From NCBI GenBank assembly GCA_003151115.1, contig PLWS01000002.1, forward strand, positions 124,001-188,000: a stretch of 64,000 nucleotides of DNA, given 5' to 3'. The stretch is from Vulcanimicrobiota bacterium (lineage in GTDB: Bacteria > Vulcanimicrobiota > Vulcanimicrobiia > Vulcanimicrobiales > Vulcanimicrobiaceae). Below are positions 8,616 to 17,557 of the stretch, one piece after another (within the stretch, counting starts at the first letter, position 1; every line of letters starts with the position of its first letter). Position numbers and translations under genes: made by a program. Under the pieces are notes generated by a model, which saw only the letters and a program-made list of their open reading frames with translations, was not told where the DNA came from and searched no databases.

Positions 8616-10231
8616 TACGCGGTCGTCTTTAGAACGCCCGCAGCTACGCGGTGCGCGTTAGCCATCAGCGACAAGGTCAGCCCTTTGGCCGGCAGATACG
8701 CAAAGCCGGAGCCGTCGGCGACAAAAATTTTGTTCGTGCCCCAAACTCTCCCGTCCGGCGAAAGCGTGTACGGCTTTTCCATGTCGCTGAAAGGGAGCGT
8801 GCCGGCGTAGTGGATGCTCGAACCATGCCCCGGATACAATCGCCGCAGCGGCCACGCCCCCAGACGCCGCATCGCGCGCAGGTAGAGTTTTTCTCGCCAC
8901 CCCACGCGCGCGTTCTCGTCGCGGGTCAACTCGTAGTTGACGTGCAGGCGGTCGCGCGTCGGCGTCGCGGCGTCGGGCTCGAGCCGCAGGTATTTCCCGG
9001 CAGAACGGCTTTCCGGATACTGCACCGCCATAATCAGTAAGCCCGACATCAGCGCGCGCATCAGCGGACGCGCATCCTGCAGATCGATCGGAGTTTCACG
9101 CAGTAATCTGAAGAGCATGAGCGAGCGATACGAATAGATCGATGCCATCGCCACGTCGTCGTTCCGTTGACCGGGGTCGTGGAAGAGCTCGAGTTGCGCG
9201 AGGCCGGTGTTTCGCTCCGGCATCGACCTGCCGGCGCGCGCCGGCACCAGGCACGGTATGTAGGCAAACGGGTTGCACAATAATGGAAGCGACGCGGCGG
9301 GCCGGCGCTGCGAGCGCAGAACGATGCGCGCCGTTCCCAGCGTGCCCGAGGCGAGAATCAGCCGGCGGCACCTGTACGTTCGTTCCTCGAGATCGCCCAT
9401 GGCCAGCGTGACGACGCTCACCTCGCCCTCGCGTTCTTCGAAACGCGTGACGAAGCGGTCGCCGGCGTACTGAAAGCGTTCGTGTTTGCGCAGAGTTTCG
9501 ATCGTTATCCACGGGCGCCAAGCGGCGCGTTCCGCGTCGGAATAAAAATCCATATCGCGAAGCTGTGTAGCGTTCCGCCCGTCGCGCGATTCGGTCAAGA
9601 GCGCAAGCGCCGGGCGTCCCATGTAAAATCCGTCGCCGTGCATGCGGTTCCGGTGCCGCGCGTAGTTCTTATACACAACGGCCGCGGTCGGGTCGAGCGG
9701 AATACTCGGCTGGATTCCGTCCAAGTAGGAAAACGTGTAAGGCTGCGCGTCGTCGCGCTCGCCGCTAATACCGATTCGCGCGGCGACGACATCGTAGGCT
9801 GCCTTCATGCCGGCAACGGGCAATCGCGCGGCTTTTAATTCCGCCCCGGAGAAAACGCAGCATCCCAAACCCCAAGCGCTGCCCAGCCCTCCCAGCGCAA
9901 GGCTTTCCATCGGAAAAAAATTAGGCGAAGAGATCGGGAGGAACCGGTCGACGTCTGCGACGACGTGCCGCCGCGGCGGCGTCAGTTGCGCGCCCGTCGA
10001 GCTGCTGCTCGCCAGCACGCTTTCGAAGCTCTCGCCGAGCAGATAGCGGTGCTGCTCCGGGTCGGTGCGCCGAATCTCGAGATAGTCTTGCTCCGGGAGC
10101 AGGCCGGCGTAGTGCCGGTCGGTGCGTCCCACGTCCAGCATGAGCACGCTGCCGCCGCCTTCGATAATCGTTTGGGCCGCCATCGATCCGGTTGCGCCCG
10201 AACCGACGACGATAACATCGCTGTCGATCAT
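8615..10231 (-). CDS. GMC-family FAD-dependent oxidoreductase
   Basis: 538 residues from the ATG at 10231, which directly precedes the dinucleotide-binding motif VIVVGSGATGSMAAQ. The frame stays open ~100 residues further upstream, but that stretch is low-complexity Arg-rich shadow. The C-terminal GMC domain is clear: SSIHYAGTLPF near the catalytic His and then NKIFVADGSGFAYLPAKG and a conserved final helix. GMC enzymes oxidise alcohol groups of sugars and polyols. It overlaps the preceding small gene by ATGA. In this operon the job may be oxidation of a glycan sugar or lipid-linked intermediate; that is inference. Confidence 0.85.
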   Translation of the reverse strand: MIDSDVIVVGSGATGSMAAQTIIEGGGSVLMLDVGRTDRHYAGLLPEQDYLEIRRTDPEQHRYLLGESFESVLASSSSTGAQLTPPRRHVVADVDRFLPISSPNFFPMESLALGGLGSAWGLGCCVFSGAELKAARLPVAGMKAAYDVVAARIGISGERDDAQPYTFSYLDGIQPSIPLDPTAAVVYKNYARHRNRMHGDGFYMGRPALALLTESRDGRNATQLRDMDFYSDAERAAWRPWITIETLRKHERFQYAGDRFVTRFEEREGEVSVVTLAMGDLEERTYRCRRLILASGTLGTARIVLRSQRRPAASLPLLCNPFAYIPCLVPARAGRSMPERNTGLAQLELFHDPGQRNDDVAMASIYSYRSLMLFRLLRETPIDLQDARPLMRALMSGLLIMAVQYPESRSAGKYLRLEPDAATPTRDRLHVNYELTRDENARVGWREKLYLRAMRRLGAWPLRRLYPGHGSSIHYAGTLPFSDMEKPYTLSPDGRVWGTNKIFVADGSGFAYLPAKGLTLSLMANAHRVAAGVLKTTA

Positions 10232-10623
10232 GCGATCACGCCCAGCAGCGCGAATCCGGCAATCGCTCGCGCTACGGTTCTGCCGGCGTAATACAGGAGA
10301 GCGGCTCGTTCCATCCCGGAGTGATCGGCCGGCAGAAACTTTTCGCTGAATTCGGGGCGCGCTTCGAGGATCGCCGACATCAGGAGCAACTTCGCGCGCA
10401 GGATCGACTTGGGGCGGCGAAGAGCCGAGATTGCATCTAACGGGCCGAGCGCCCAAACGTGGCGCAAGGCGAACGCGAGAATCTTGCGATCCCTTACGTC
10501 CTGTCCTGACCCCAGTTCGCCGGCGGCCCGGGCGTACAGCTGCGCGCACGTATCATCGATGTCGCGGCCGATGAGATATTTGGCGAAGACGCGCGCTTCG
10601 CCCTCAGCCGAGGGTTCGTACAT
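10228..10623 (-). CDS. Small conserved-looking protein before GMC oxidoreductase, function unknown
   Basis: 131 residues, helical, with one hydrophobic C-terminal stretch (TVARAIAGFALLGVIA). It sits between the GT2 and GMC genes with overlaps of 20 and 4 bases, so it is very likely translated. GMC dehydrogenases such as gluconate 2-dehydrogenase can have a small helical partner, so a partner-subunit role is possible, but no Tat signal and no family motif is visible. No function assigned. Confidence 0.65.
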   Translation of the reverse strand: MYEPSAEGEARVFAKYLIGRDIDDTCAQLYARAAGELGSGQDVRDRKILAFALRHVWALGPLDAISALRRPKSILRAKLLLMSAILEARPEFSEKFLPADHSGMERAALLYYAGRTVARAIAGFALLGVIA

Positions 10624-11599
10624 CGGCTGTGTTGCGAACTTCTTTGGCGCGCGTACCCAGCTCCCGTGCCGTTTTCGGCGAGAACTGCACGTCGTACATC
10701 AACGCATTCAACAGCAGCTGCGCGCCGATCAAAAGGGGCAACGCGACCAGCATGATGGTGCCTGCCGAACGAGGCTGATGGGTGATATCGGTTTGAATCC
10801 ACTCGGCTGTGCCCAGCCCGATGCCGCTAAGCACCAGAATCGCTCCCCAGAAAAGATAGATCGATCCAAGGTTTACGTCGAAAAGAAAGTACTGCAGCAG
10901 CATCCTCCGCAAAAACAGCCGCAGAATCTTTCCGGGAAATTCCCAGAGCGCCCACCGGATGGAAAGCGAGCTGCGTTCGTTGCCATAGAGCGGCGCCATC
11001 TCGATCTCACCGATCGGTAATTGCCGCAAACCGAGTTCGCCCAGAACGCTTATCTCGAAGAAATAGCTGTCGGCAAAATTCTGCCAGCCAAGGTCGGGGA
11101 GCATGCGCCCGTTGAACGCAACATAACCGTTCGTCGGATCGAGCAAGTTCCAATAGCCGGAAGCGAACTTCACCAGCAGGGAGAGTACGGCGTTCCCGAA
11201 GAGCCGAATTTTCGGCATCGTGCGCAAAATCAACGGGTTGACGAATCGATTGCCCTTTACGTATGCCAGCGACGGATCGGCGTCGAAGCAAGCGATGATC
11301 GACGGCACGTAGGATGGATCCATCTGCCCGTCGGCATCGATCTTTATCACCACCGACGGATCCAGTTCCAGACATTTGGCAAGCCCTGTTTTGACTGCCG
11401 CCCCGACTCCGCCGTTCGTTGCGCGATGGATGACGAGGACCCGTGGGTTCCCGGAGAACTCCTTGCTGACAGCTTCGCCGGACCTCTCCGGGCAGGCATC
11501 ATCGACGACGATGACGATATCCACGAAGGCAAGTGTCGAACGCACGACGCCGCAAATAGAAGAGCTGGCCTTGTAAGCCGGGATAACGCAGCATGTCAT
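10604..11599 (-). CDS. Family 2 glycosyltransferase with C-terminal membrane helices (DPMS/GtrB-like)
   Basis: 331 residues from the ATG at 11599 (MTCCVIPAYKASSSI). The frame is open upstream to 11968, but that stretch has no GT2 character. Motifs: IVVDDACPERSGEA, catalytic metal region KIDADGQMDP, acceptor region TNGYVAFNGRM. Two C-terminal transmembrane helices (~245-315) match polyprenyl-phosphate glycosyltransferases of the GtrB/DPM type, which make undecaprenyl-phosphate-linked sugars. It heads the minus-strand operon with the small protein, GMC and SDR genes. Confidence 0.84.
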   Translation of the reverse strand: MTCCVIPAYKASSSICGVVRSTLAFVDIVIVVDDACPERSGEAVSKEFSGNPRVLVIHRATNGGVGAAVKTGLAKCLELDPSVVIKIDADGQMDPSYVPSIIACFDADPSLAYVKGNRFVNPLILRTMPKIRLFGNAVLSLLVKFASGYWNLLDPTNGYVAFNGRMLPDLGWQNFADSYFFEISVLGELGLRQLPIGEIEMAPLYGNERSSLSIRWALWEFPGKILRLFLRRMLLQYFLFDVNLGSIYLFWGAILVLSGIGLGTAEWIQTDITHQPRSAGTIMLVALPLLIGAQLLLNALMYDVQFSPKTARELGTRAKEVRNTADVRTLG

Positions 11600-11652
11600 G
11601 TCTTGTGGGGATTGGCGCCCGCTCGCATTTTTACTGCAATTGCTGGAGTGTT

Positions 11653-11657
11653 GGAGG
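11653..11657 (+). promoter_or_regulatory. Shine-Dalgarno site fixing the start of the LamG-like lipoprotein
   Basis: GGAGG lies nine bases before the ATG at 11667. It decides between this start, which gives a perfect lipoprotein signal, and the upstream ATG at 11598, which overlaps the divergent GT2 start. Confidence 0.65.
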
Positions 11658-11666
11658 ACGAAGAAC

Positions 11667-12434
11667 ATGAGAACTTTTCGCGCAATTGTCGGATCAGCGC
11701 TCGCGCTGGCCACTGCCGTAGCGGTTGCCGCTTGCGGTGGCGGTACGAATACGAATAACAATGGGCGCAAAATCAAGCCCGTCCCGTCGTTATCCTGCCT
11801 CGACCGTGCGCGAACGATACTTCTAACTGGGCGGGCGGTCAAGCTGGGAAGCCAGGCGGCGAACTTCGGCACGATCCTGCTCGATCCAAAGACCGGAATG
11901 TGGCTCATTCCGGGTGGCACCGAGATTTGCGGCAGCCAGGTTCCGCTGAAAATGAGCCCCGTCGGCAAGAGCGAGACATTTCAGGCGACTTTCAAACCGG
12001 CAAGCGGCAAAATCACGCTGCACGGCTACGGACTCGCGCTCTTCACCGATGCCGTCGCCGGTGGCACGTCCTACAACAACGGCTATATTGCTATGTTCGA
12101 AGCTCCGAGCAAGATCGCCATTTACCGCCGGGAGTCCGGCAATTTTCAAGACATCAGCGACTCGTATCCGAATCCCGTCCCGATGACGGACGGCCGTTGG
12201 CACACGCTGCGCGTGGTCGTTAAACACACCAGCAATTCGCGGATCGATTTCGCCGGATACGTCGATAACGTGCCGGCTTTTATAGGACACGATTCGACGA
12301 GGCTCTTTACCAGGGGCATCTGGGGTCCGGTCAATCGAAGCTTTTACTCGAACGCGACCGTCAATCCCAAGTCGTTTTTAGTGACGCCGGGGGCGGCGCC
12401 CTTGGGTACGGCGCCTTCGAGCAGTCCGACCTAA
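11667..12434 (+). CDS. Lipoprotein with LamG/concanavalin-like lectin domain
   Basis: 255 residues. Signal: basic MRTFR start, alanine-rich core and lipobox ending VAAC with C23. The mature part has strand pairs and the sequence DGRWHTLRVVVK (~172-183), typical of the laminin-G/ConA-like jelly roll, followed by IDFAGYVDNVPAF. Expected outcome: anchored in the envelope, binding or shaping an exported glycan. It lies in front of the flippase gene (12-base gap) and divergent from the GT2 gene. Binding specificity unknown. Confidence 0.75.
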   Translation: MRTFRAIVGSALALATAVAVAACGGGTNTNNNGRKIKPVPSLSCLDRARTILLTGRAVKLGSQAANFGTILLDPKTGMWLIPGGTEICGSQVPLKMSPVGKSETFQATFKPASGKITLHGYGLALFTDAVAGGTSYNNGYIAMFEAPSKIAIYRRESGNFQDISDSYPNPVPMTDGRWHTLRVVVKHTSNSRIDFAGYVDNVPAFIGHDSTRLFTRGIWGPVNRSFYSNATVNPKSFLVTPGAAPLGTAPSSSPT

Positions 12435-12446
12435 TGTCTAGCTAAG

Positions 12447-13733
12447 TTGTTGCGCCGTCGGTGGACGACGATCCGATCTGGCGGGCTAACGGACCTGAGC
12501 TTCGTCAAGTACGGCCTGATCGTATTCATCGCTCAAAGTACCGTCAACGTCCTGAATTTTGCGTTTCACGCCGTCGTCAGCCGGCGAATCGGCGTGGACG
12601 CATACGGGAGCTTAAACGCGCTTTCGTCCGGCTTCACGATAGCGCAAGCTCCCGCCGTCATTCTCACGACCGTGCTGATCAAACTGACGGCCGAGTTTCA
12701 CGCCGCCAACGACGAAGCGCATTTGCGAGCTTTGGCGCGCACGGTGACGGCATATCTGCTGCTGATCGCGGCGGCCATTCTTGCGCTCGGCGCATTGTGC
12801 GCGCCGGCGATCGCCGACTACTTGCACATCCCCGACGTCATGCCGGTGTTGCTGATGCTGGCAATTCTGGCGGCGAACGTCGTTCTGCCCATTCGCGGTA
12901 TCTTGCAAGGCGTCGAAGATTTCGTCGGGTTTGCGTTTTCGCTGGTCTTCGAGGGCGCCGGAAAATTCGGTCTCGCCGTGGCGTTCACCGGCATCGGGTG
13001 GGCATTGAGGGGAGCATTGGGAGGCTGGACGATCGGCGTGATGCTGTCGCTCGCCTTCACGTGGGTTCTGATCTCCCGGAAATTCCGGCGGGCGCCTCGC
13101 GTGCCGTTTCACACCGATTCGCGGCACGTGATCGGCATGAGCGTCAACATCGCTATCGCGACGCTGGCTATAACGAGCCTCGGTTTCAGTGACGTCGTGA
13201 TCGTGAAGCACCTCTTCGATCCGAAGAGCGCGGGACTCTACAGCGCCGCGTCGTTGGCGGGCAGGATGCTCTTTTTCTTGGTAGCCTTCGTGCCGGCCGT
13301 TTTGCTGCCGCACGCCTCGAATCTCTTGCTGAAGGGCTTACCGACCGCGTCTACATTGCGTCAGGCCGTGGCCGCCGTGCTGCTGCTGGCGGCCGGCGGT
13401 TTGGTGCTCTTCGCTGTGTTTCCGGGACAGATTCTGGGAGCGCTCGTCGGTCACGCTTTTGCGAGCGCGGCTCCGTTGTTGCTGCCGTACGGAATAGCGA
13501 TGGCGATCCTCGTCGTGACAAACACGTTTGTCTCTTACCGGATCGCTATGACCCGTTTTGAGTTCGTACCGTTGCTGGCCGTTATCGCGGCCTTAGAAAT
13601 TCCGGCGTTCTTCGTTTTCCACGCTTCGGTGCTGCAGATCATTACGATTTTGATCGTGATGAACAGCTTGGCGCTGTGTTCGGTACTCTATCCGTTCGCG
13701 GGCCGCCGCGCTCAGGGATTGGCCAGCTCGTAG
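12447..13733 (+). CDS. Wzx/MATE-like polysaccharide flippase
   Basis: 428 residues from a TTG start; about twelve hydrophobic helices spread over the whole length. The N-terminus FVKYGLIVFIAQSTVNVLNFAFHAVVSRRIGVDAYGSL matches the start of oligosaccharide flippases of the MOP superfamily, including the helix-2 loop RRIGVDAYG. Such proteins move undecaprenyl-linked repeat units to the periplasm. Its presence alongside an ABC export ATPase (1-1236) suggests two glycan export routes or a mixed locus. Converges on the methyltransferase gene with 22 bases of overlap. Confidence 0.82.
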   Translation: MLRRRWTTIRSGGLTDLSFVKYGLIVFIAQSTVNVLNFAFHAVVSRRIGVDAYGSLNALSSGFTIAQAPAVILTTVLIKLTAEFHAANDEAHLRALARTVTAYLLLIAAAILALGALCAPAIADYLHIPDVMPVLLMLAILAANVVLPIRGILQGVEDFVGFAFSLVFEGAGKFGLAVAFTGIGWALRGALGGWTIGVMLSLAFTWVLISRKFRRAPRVPFHTDSRHVIGMSVNIAIATLAITSLGFSDVVIVKHLFDPKSAGLYSAASLAGRMLFFLVAFVPAVLLPHASNLLLKGLPTASTLRQAVAAVLLLAAGGLVLFAVFPGQILGALVGHAFASAAPLLLPYGIAMAILVVTNTFVSYRIAMTRFEFVPLLAVIAALEIPAFFVFHASVLQIITILIVMNSLALCSVLYPFAGRRAQGLASS

Positions 13734-14353
13734 ACGCCGAAGCGCGCGTCCTTCGGCAGCGGCAGCGATGTCTGTCCCATCATGACTTGTCTTTCGGAGC
13801 GAACGTGCAGGCCGGCGCGATCGAATAATTCTTTCATCTGATCGTTCGTCCGCACGTGCTCGCCTTTTTCCAAGTACTTGAGCCACAACCGGTTGAAACC
13901 GCGGTCGCGCGCATCGAACAACGGCTCGATCACCGCGAGCGTTCCTTGACCGTCGACCAGTGAGGTCGATGCTCGCAGCAGTTCGATTCCGAGCGCGTCG
14001 TCAACGTGATGAAGAATACCGGCGAAAAGAACGAGATCGTAACCGTGCTTCCGTTCCGTAAACGAGCGAAGATCTTCGCAAACGAAATCAAAGTTCGGCC
14101 GTTTGCGAAATTTCTTTTTCGCGTAACCGATGACGGACGAATCGATGTCTATTCCGGTGTACCTGATGCCGGGGAGCTTTTGAAACGCGGAGGCGGTGAT
14201 GCCGGTCGAACAGCCGATCTCGAGCACCGTCGTTCGCCCTTGCGCAAGCGAGCGATAAAGGCTGGTTTTGTCCTTGTGCGAGCCCAGCAACAACTGGAAC
14301 ACCTCCCACAAAAAGGGAGCATGTGTTTGACTGAGCCAAGCGGGCGTTTTCAC
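13712..14353 (-). CDS. Class I SAM-dependent methyltransferase
   Basis: 213 residues. Motif I VLEIGCSTGITASAF, post-I acidic residue in YTGIDIDSSV, motif II DLVLFAGILHHVDD and motif III in GQGTLAVIEPLF. The HHVDD stretch is typical of small-molecule methyltransferases of the Methyltransf_11 type. It stands alone on the minus strand between two plus-strand units, divergent from gmhA across 77 bases. The substrate, perhaps a sugar or a lipid carrier, is not readable. Confidence 0.83.
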   Translation of the reverse strand: MKTPAWLSQTHAPFLWEVFQLLLGSHKDKTSLYRSLAQGRTTVLEIGCSTGITASAFQKLPGIRYTGIDIDSSVIGYAKKKFRKRPNFDFVCEDLRSFTERKHGYDLVLFAGILHHVDDALGIELLRASTSLVDGQGTLAVIEPLFDARDRGFNRLWLKYLEKGEHVRTNDQMKELFDRAGLHVRSERQVMMGQTSLPLPKDARFGVYELANP

Positions 14354-14430
14354 TCTACGTGTGTCCTGCGGCAGCCTGCCGCGGCCCTGCGGGAAAGAAA
14401 ATCAGCGCTCCCGCCGAAAACATCCGCATC

Positions 14431-15015
14431 ATGAAAGAGGCCATTCTCACTGACCGCATCTCGTCCTATTTGGACGAAGTCGAAGCGGTCGTCAAATCGA
14501 TTTCGCGCGCCGATGTCCGCGCCGTCGTGGATCGTCTCTTTGAGGCTTGGCAACAACGGCGCACGACCTACATCGTCGGCAACGGCGGCAGCGCCTCGAC
14601 CGCGTCTCACATGATGAACGACCTCAACAAAATGTCGACGGTCGACGGCTTGCCGAGATTTCGAGCCATCGCGCTGACGGACAACGTTCCGTACATGACT
14701 GCGATAGGCAACGACATCGACTATGCCGACATCTTCGTCGAGCAGTTGCGAAATTTGCTCCTGCCCAACGATGTCCTGATCGCGCTATCCGGGTCGGGCA
14801 ATTCGGAGAACGTGATCCGCGCTGTGAAATATGCGCGTGAAACGGGTGCGGTTTCGATTGGACTCTGCGGCAATGCCGGCAGCCGCTTGTGTGAAGCCGC
14901 GGATACGGTGGTTACGGTCTCGTCAAAAAACATTTGCCAGCAAGAGGACGTGCATCTGATTCTCAATCACGCGGTTGCTCTTGCGCTGCGCGATCGCATC
15001 GGCTCGACACGGTGA
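14431..15015 (+). CDS. gmhA: Sedoheptulose-7-phosphate isomerase (SIS domain)
   Basis: 194 residues from ATG 14431, the length of GmhA. A single SIS domain with GNGGSAS (50-56), the phosphate loop ALSGSGNSENV, and the Glu/His pair of the active site in QQEDVHLILNH. GmhA converts sedoheptulose 7-phosphate to D-glycero-D-manno-heptose 7-phosphate, the first step to ADP- or GDP-heptose. It opens a coupled operon that continues with an SDR and an HldE-like kinase/nucleotidyltransferase; the transketolase pair at 25981-27782 could supply the substrate. The frame upstream to 14359 overlaps the divergent promoter region and was not used. Confidence 0.86.
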   Translation: MKEAILTDRISSYLDEVEAVVKSISRADVRAVVDRLFEAWQQRRTTYIVGNGGSASTASHMMNDLNKMSTVDGLPRFRAIALTDNVPYMTAIGNDIDYADIFVEQLRNLLLPNDVLIALSGSGNSENVIRAVKYARETGAVSIGLCGNAGSRLCEAADTVVTVSSKNICQQEDVHLILNHAVALALRDRIGSTR

Positions 15016-16016
15016 GTGAAATCCAGCGCGCTGCGGTAACCGGCGGCGCCGGTTTCATCGGAAGCCATGTAGCCGACGCGCTCGTGGCGTCGGGCATCCA
15101 GACAGTCGTCGTCGACAACTTCGCGACGGGACGCGAGGAGAACTTGAAGCAGCTCGCCGGACGCGTGCGCGTCGAGCGCTGCGACGTCAACGAAATCGAA
15201 CGCCTAGAAAAAGTTTTCGAAGGCGTCGACTGTGTTTTCCACTTGGCCGCGCTGGCCGATATCGTTCCGTCGATCGAACGCCCGATGGAGTATTTCCGGG
15301 CCAACGTCGATGGGACCGCAAGCGTGATGGAAGCGGCGCGCAACGCGCGGGTGCGCCGTGTCGTCTATGCGGCATCCTCATCGTGTTACGGCATTCCCGA
15401 CCGCTACCCGACTGCCGAAACTGCCGAGGCGCGGCCGCAATACCCTTACGCGCTGACAAAATATCTCGGCGAGCAAATTGCGCTGCACTGGGGAAAAGTC
15501 TATCGCATCCCGACCGTCGCGCTGAGGCTGTTCAACGTCTTCGGCGTCCGCTCGCGCACTTCTGGTGCCTACGGCAGTGTCTTCGGCGTTTTTCTGGCGC
15601 AGAAATTGGCGTCGCGCCCGTTTACGGTTGTCGGCGACGGAACCCAGTCGCGCGATTTTACCTATGTGACGGACGTTGCGCGCGCATTCGTGACTGCGGC
15701 TCGATCGGACGTTACCGGAGAAGCGATCAACATCGGGTCCGGCCGGCCCCAGACGGTGAACCGGCTCGTCGAACTTCTCGGCGGCGACGTCGTGAACGTG
15801 CCCAAGCGTCCGGGCGAACCCGACTGCACGCATGCCGACACGGCGAAGGCCAAAGCGCTGCTCGATTGGGAGACCAAGATCCCCTTTGAAGAAGGTGTCG
15901 GACTCGTGCTCGATCAGATCGACTATTGGCGCGCCGCTCCGGTTTGGGATGAAAATTCGATCGCGCGCGCGACCAAAACGTGGTTCGATCAACTCGGCGA
16001 ATTGGCGAGCACGTGA
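15012..16016 (+). CDS. NAD-dependent nucleotide-sugar epimerase/dehydratase (extended SDR)
   Basis: 334 residues from GTG 15012, overlapping the gmhA stop (GTGA). Motif AAVTGGAGFIGSHVA, serine stretch YAASSSCYGIP, and YALTK as the YxxxK active site (PYALTKYLGEQ). The pattern, with RLFNVFGVRSR and later VTDVARAF, is that of UDP-glucose 4-epimerase-like enzymes. Between gmhA and the HldE-like gene it may act on a nucleotide-heptose, but an epimerase of ordinary hexoses is equally possible. Confidence 0.84.
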   Translation: MSEIQRAAVTGGAGFIGSHVADALVASGIQTVVVDNFATGREENLKQLAGRVRVERCDVNEIERLEKVFEGVDCVFHLAALADIVPSIERPMEYFRANVDGTASVMEAARNARVRRVVYAASSSCYGIPDRYPTAETAEARPQYPYALTKYLGEQIALHWGKVYRIPTVALRLFNVFGVRSRTSGAYGSVFGVFLAQKLASRPFTVVGDGTQSRDFTYVTDVARAFVTAARSDVTGEAINIGSGRPQTVNRLVELLGGDVVNVPKRPGEPDCTHADTAKAKALLDWETKIPFEEGVGLVLDQIDYWRAAPVWDENSIARATKTWFDQLGELAST

Positions 16017-17557
16017 ATACCGTGGAACGTTCACAAGCTGCGAGCAAGGTCGTCGACCTCGATCTGCTCGCGCAGCGCGTTGCGGAGATGAAGGCCGCGG
16101 GGAAGAAAGTCGTGCTGTGTCACGGCGTCTTCGATCTGCTCCACTATGGGCACATCAAGCATTTTGAGGAAGCGCGCCGGCAGGGCAATGCGCTGGTCGT
16201 CACCATTACGCCGGACATCTATGTCGCCAAAGGCTTGAACCGGCCGGCATTCACCGAATCGTACCGGGCGCAAATGCTTGCTTCTCTGGAGCTCGTCGAT
16301 TACGTCGCCGTCAACCGCTGGCCGAACGCCGTCGAAATGCTGGCGGTCGTGGCGCCATCGGTCTATGCCAAAGGCCCCGACTACAAGAATCACGACGCCG
16401 ATCTCACCGGCAAGATCTCGGCCGAAGAAGCCGCCGTGCTCGATGCCGGCGGCAGCATGTATTACACCGAAGACGTAACCTTTTCGAGCTCGGCGCTCAT
16501 CAATCGCCACCTCTCGTCGTTTTCGAGCGAGGTCAACGCGTATTTGACCGAGATGCGATCGACGTACTCGGTCTCGGAGATTCACGCTGCGCTGGATAGC
16601 CTTCGCAAGATGCGGGTCCTGGTCGTCGGCGAAGCGATCATCGACGAATACGTGTACGTCGACCAAATGGGGAAATCGTCGAAGGAACCCGTCTTGGCGA
16701 TGCGCTACGTTTCGAAGGAGCAGTTTGCCGGCGGCGCGCTGGCGATTGCCAATCACATGGCTGCGCTGATCGACGACGTTTCGGTCGTTTCTTTTCTCGG
16801 CGCGCAGGACACCAGCGAAGAGTTCGTCCGCAGCTGCCTGGCGCCCAACATCAAAGCGAAATTTCTCTACAAAAAAGATTCGCCGACGATCGTCAAGCGG
16901 CGCTACGTCGAAAGCTACCTGCTCTCGAAATTATTCGAAGTCTATGTTTTCAACGACGAATTCCTCGAGGAGAAAGACGAAATCTCGTTTTGTTCCGAGC
17001 TCCAAAAGGCTACACAGGAGTATGACTTGGTGGTCGTAGCCGATTTCGGACACGGGATCATGACGCAAAACGCTATCGACACGCTGCAGGACGAGGCAAA
17101 GTTTTTGGCCGTGAACACGCAGCAGAATGCCGCAAACATCGGCTATCATACGATTTCGAGATACTCGCGCGCGGACTTCGTCTGCACCAACGAGCGCGAG
17201 TTGCGCTCGGATGCGCGCACGAGGGTCGGCGCGATCGAACCGCTGGTCCTCTCGGCCGTCGGACGATTGCGAGCGGGCAACATGCTCGTCACGCGGGGAA
17301 AATCAGGAGCCTTGTTCTACAGCATGCGAGAGGGATGGTCGAGCGGGCCGGCCTTCACGAGCAGCGTTATCGATCGCGTCGGTTCGGGCGACGCGGTCTT
17401 AGCGTGGACGGCGCCGATGGCCGCGGCTGGATTGCCGGGCAAGATGATCGCGTTCGTCTCGAACATCATCGGCGCGCAGGCCACGCAGATCGTCGGCAAT
17501 CGCAACGCCGTCGATCGTGTCGCAACGTATAGATTCATCGACTCACTCCTGAAATGA
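16013..17557 (+). CDS. HldE-like fusion, nucleotidyltransferase before PfkB sugar kinase (swapped order)
   Basis: 514 residues from GTG 16013 (GTGA overlap); a GTG at 16022 is an alternative. Residues ~30-160 are a cytidylyltransferase-fold domain with CHGVFDLLHYGHIKH (HxGH at 44-47). Residues ~195-514 are a ribokinase/PfkB domain: RVLVVGEAIIDEYVYV, FAGGALAIANHMA and the catalytic-Asp/anion-hole segment DRVGSGDAVLAW near 453-464. E. coli HldE has the kinase first and the nucleotidyltransferase second; here the order is reversed. Together with GmhA it should phosphorylate and activate a heptose phosphate, giving ADP- or another NDP-heptose. No GmhB-type gene adjoins; the HAD gene at 24316 is a candidate. 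Confidence 0.83.
   Translation: MNTVERSQAASKVVDLDLLAQRVAEMKAAGKKVVLCHGVFDLLHYGHIKHFEEARRQGNALVVTITPDIYVAKGLNRPAFTESYRAQMLASLELVDYVAVNRWPNAVEMLAVVAPSVYAKGPDYKNHDADLTGKISAEEAAVLDAGGSMYYTEDVTFSSSALINRHLSSFSSEVNAYLTEMRSTYSVSEIHAALDSLRKMRVLVVGEAIIDEYVYVDQMGKSSKEPVLAMRYVSKEQFAGGALAIANHMAALIDDVSVVSFLGAQDTSEEFVRSCLAPNIKAKFLYKKDSPTIVKRRYVESYLLSKLFEVYVFNDEFLEEKDEISFCSELQKATQEYDLVVVADFGHGIMTQNAIDTLQDEAKFLAVNTQQNAANIGYHTISRYSRADFVCTNERELRSDARTRVGAIEPLVLSAVGRLRAGNMLVTRGKSGALFYSMREGWSSGPAFTSSVIDRVGSGDAVLAWTAPMAAAGLPGKMIAFVSNIIGAQATQIVGNRNAVDRVATYRFIDSLLK

Noticed and set aside
9142-10549. Upstream extension of the GMC gene to 10549
   Set aside because: The extra ~106 residues are Arg-rich and read over the small upstream gene; ATG 10231 directly precedes the FAD-binding motif.
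12612-13313. Minus-strand open frame opposite the flippase
   Set aside because: Highly charged antisense shadow of a hydrophobic protein.
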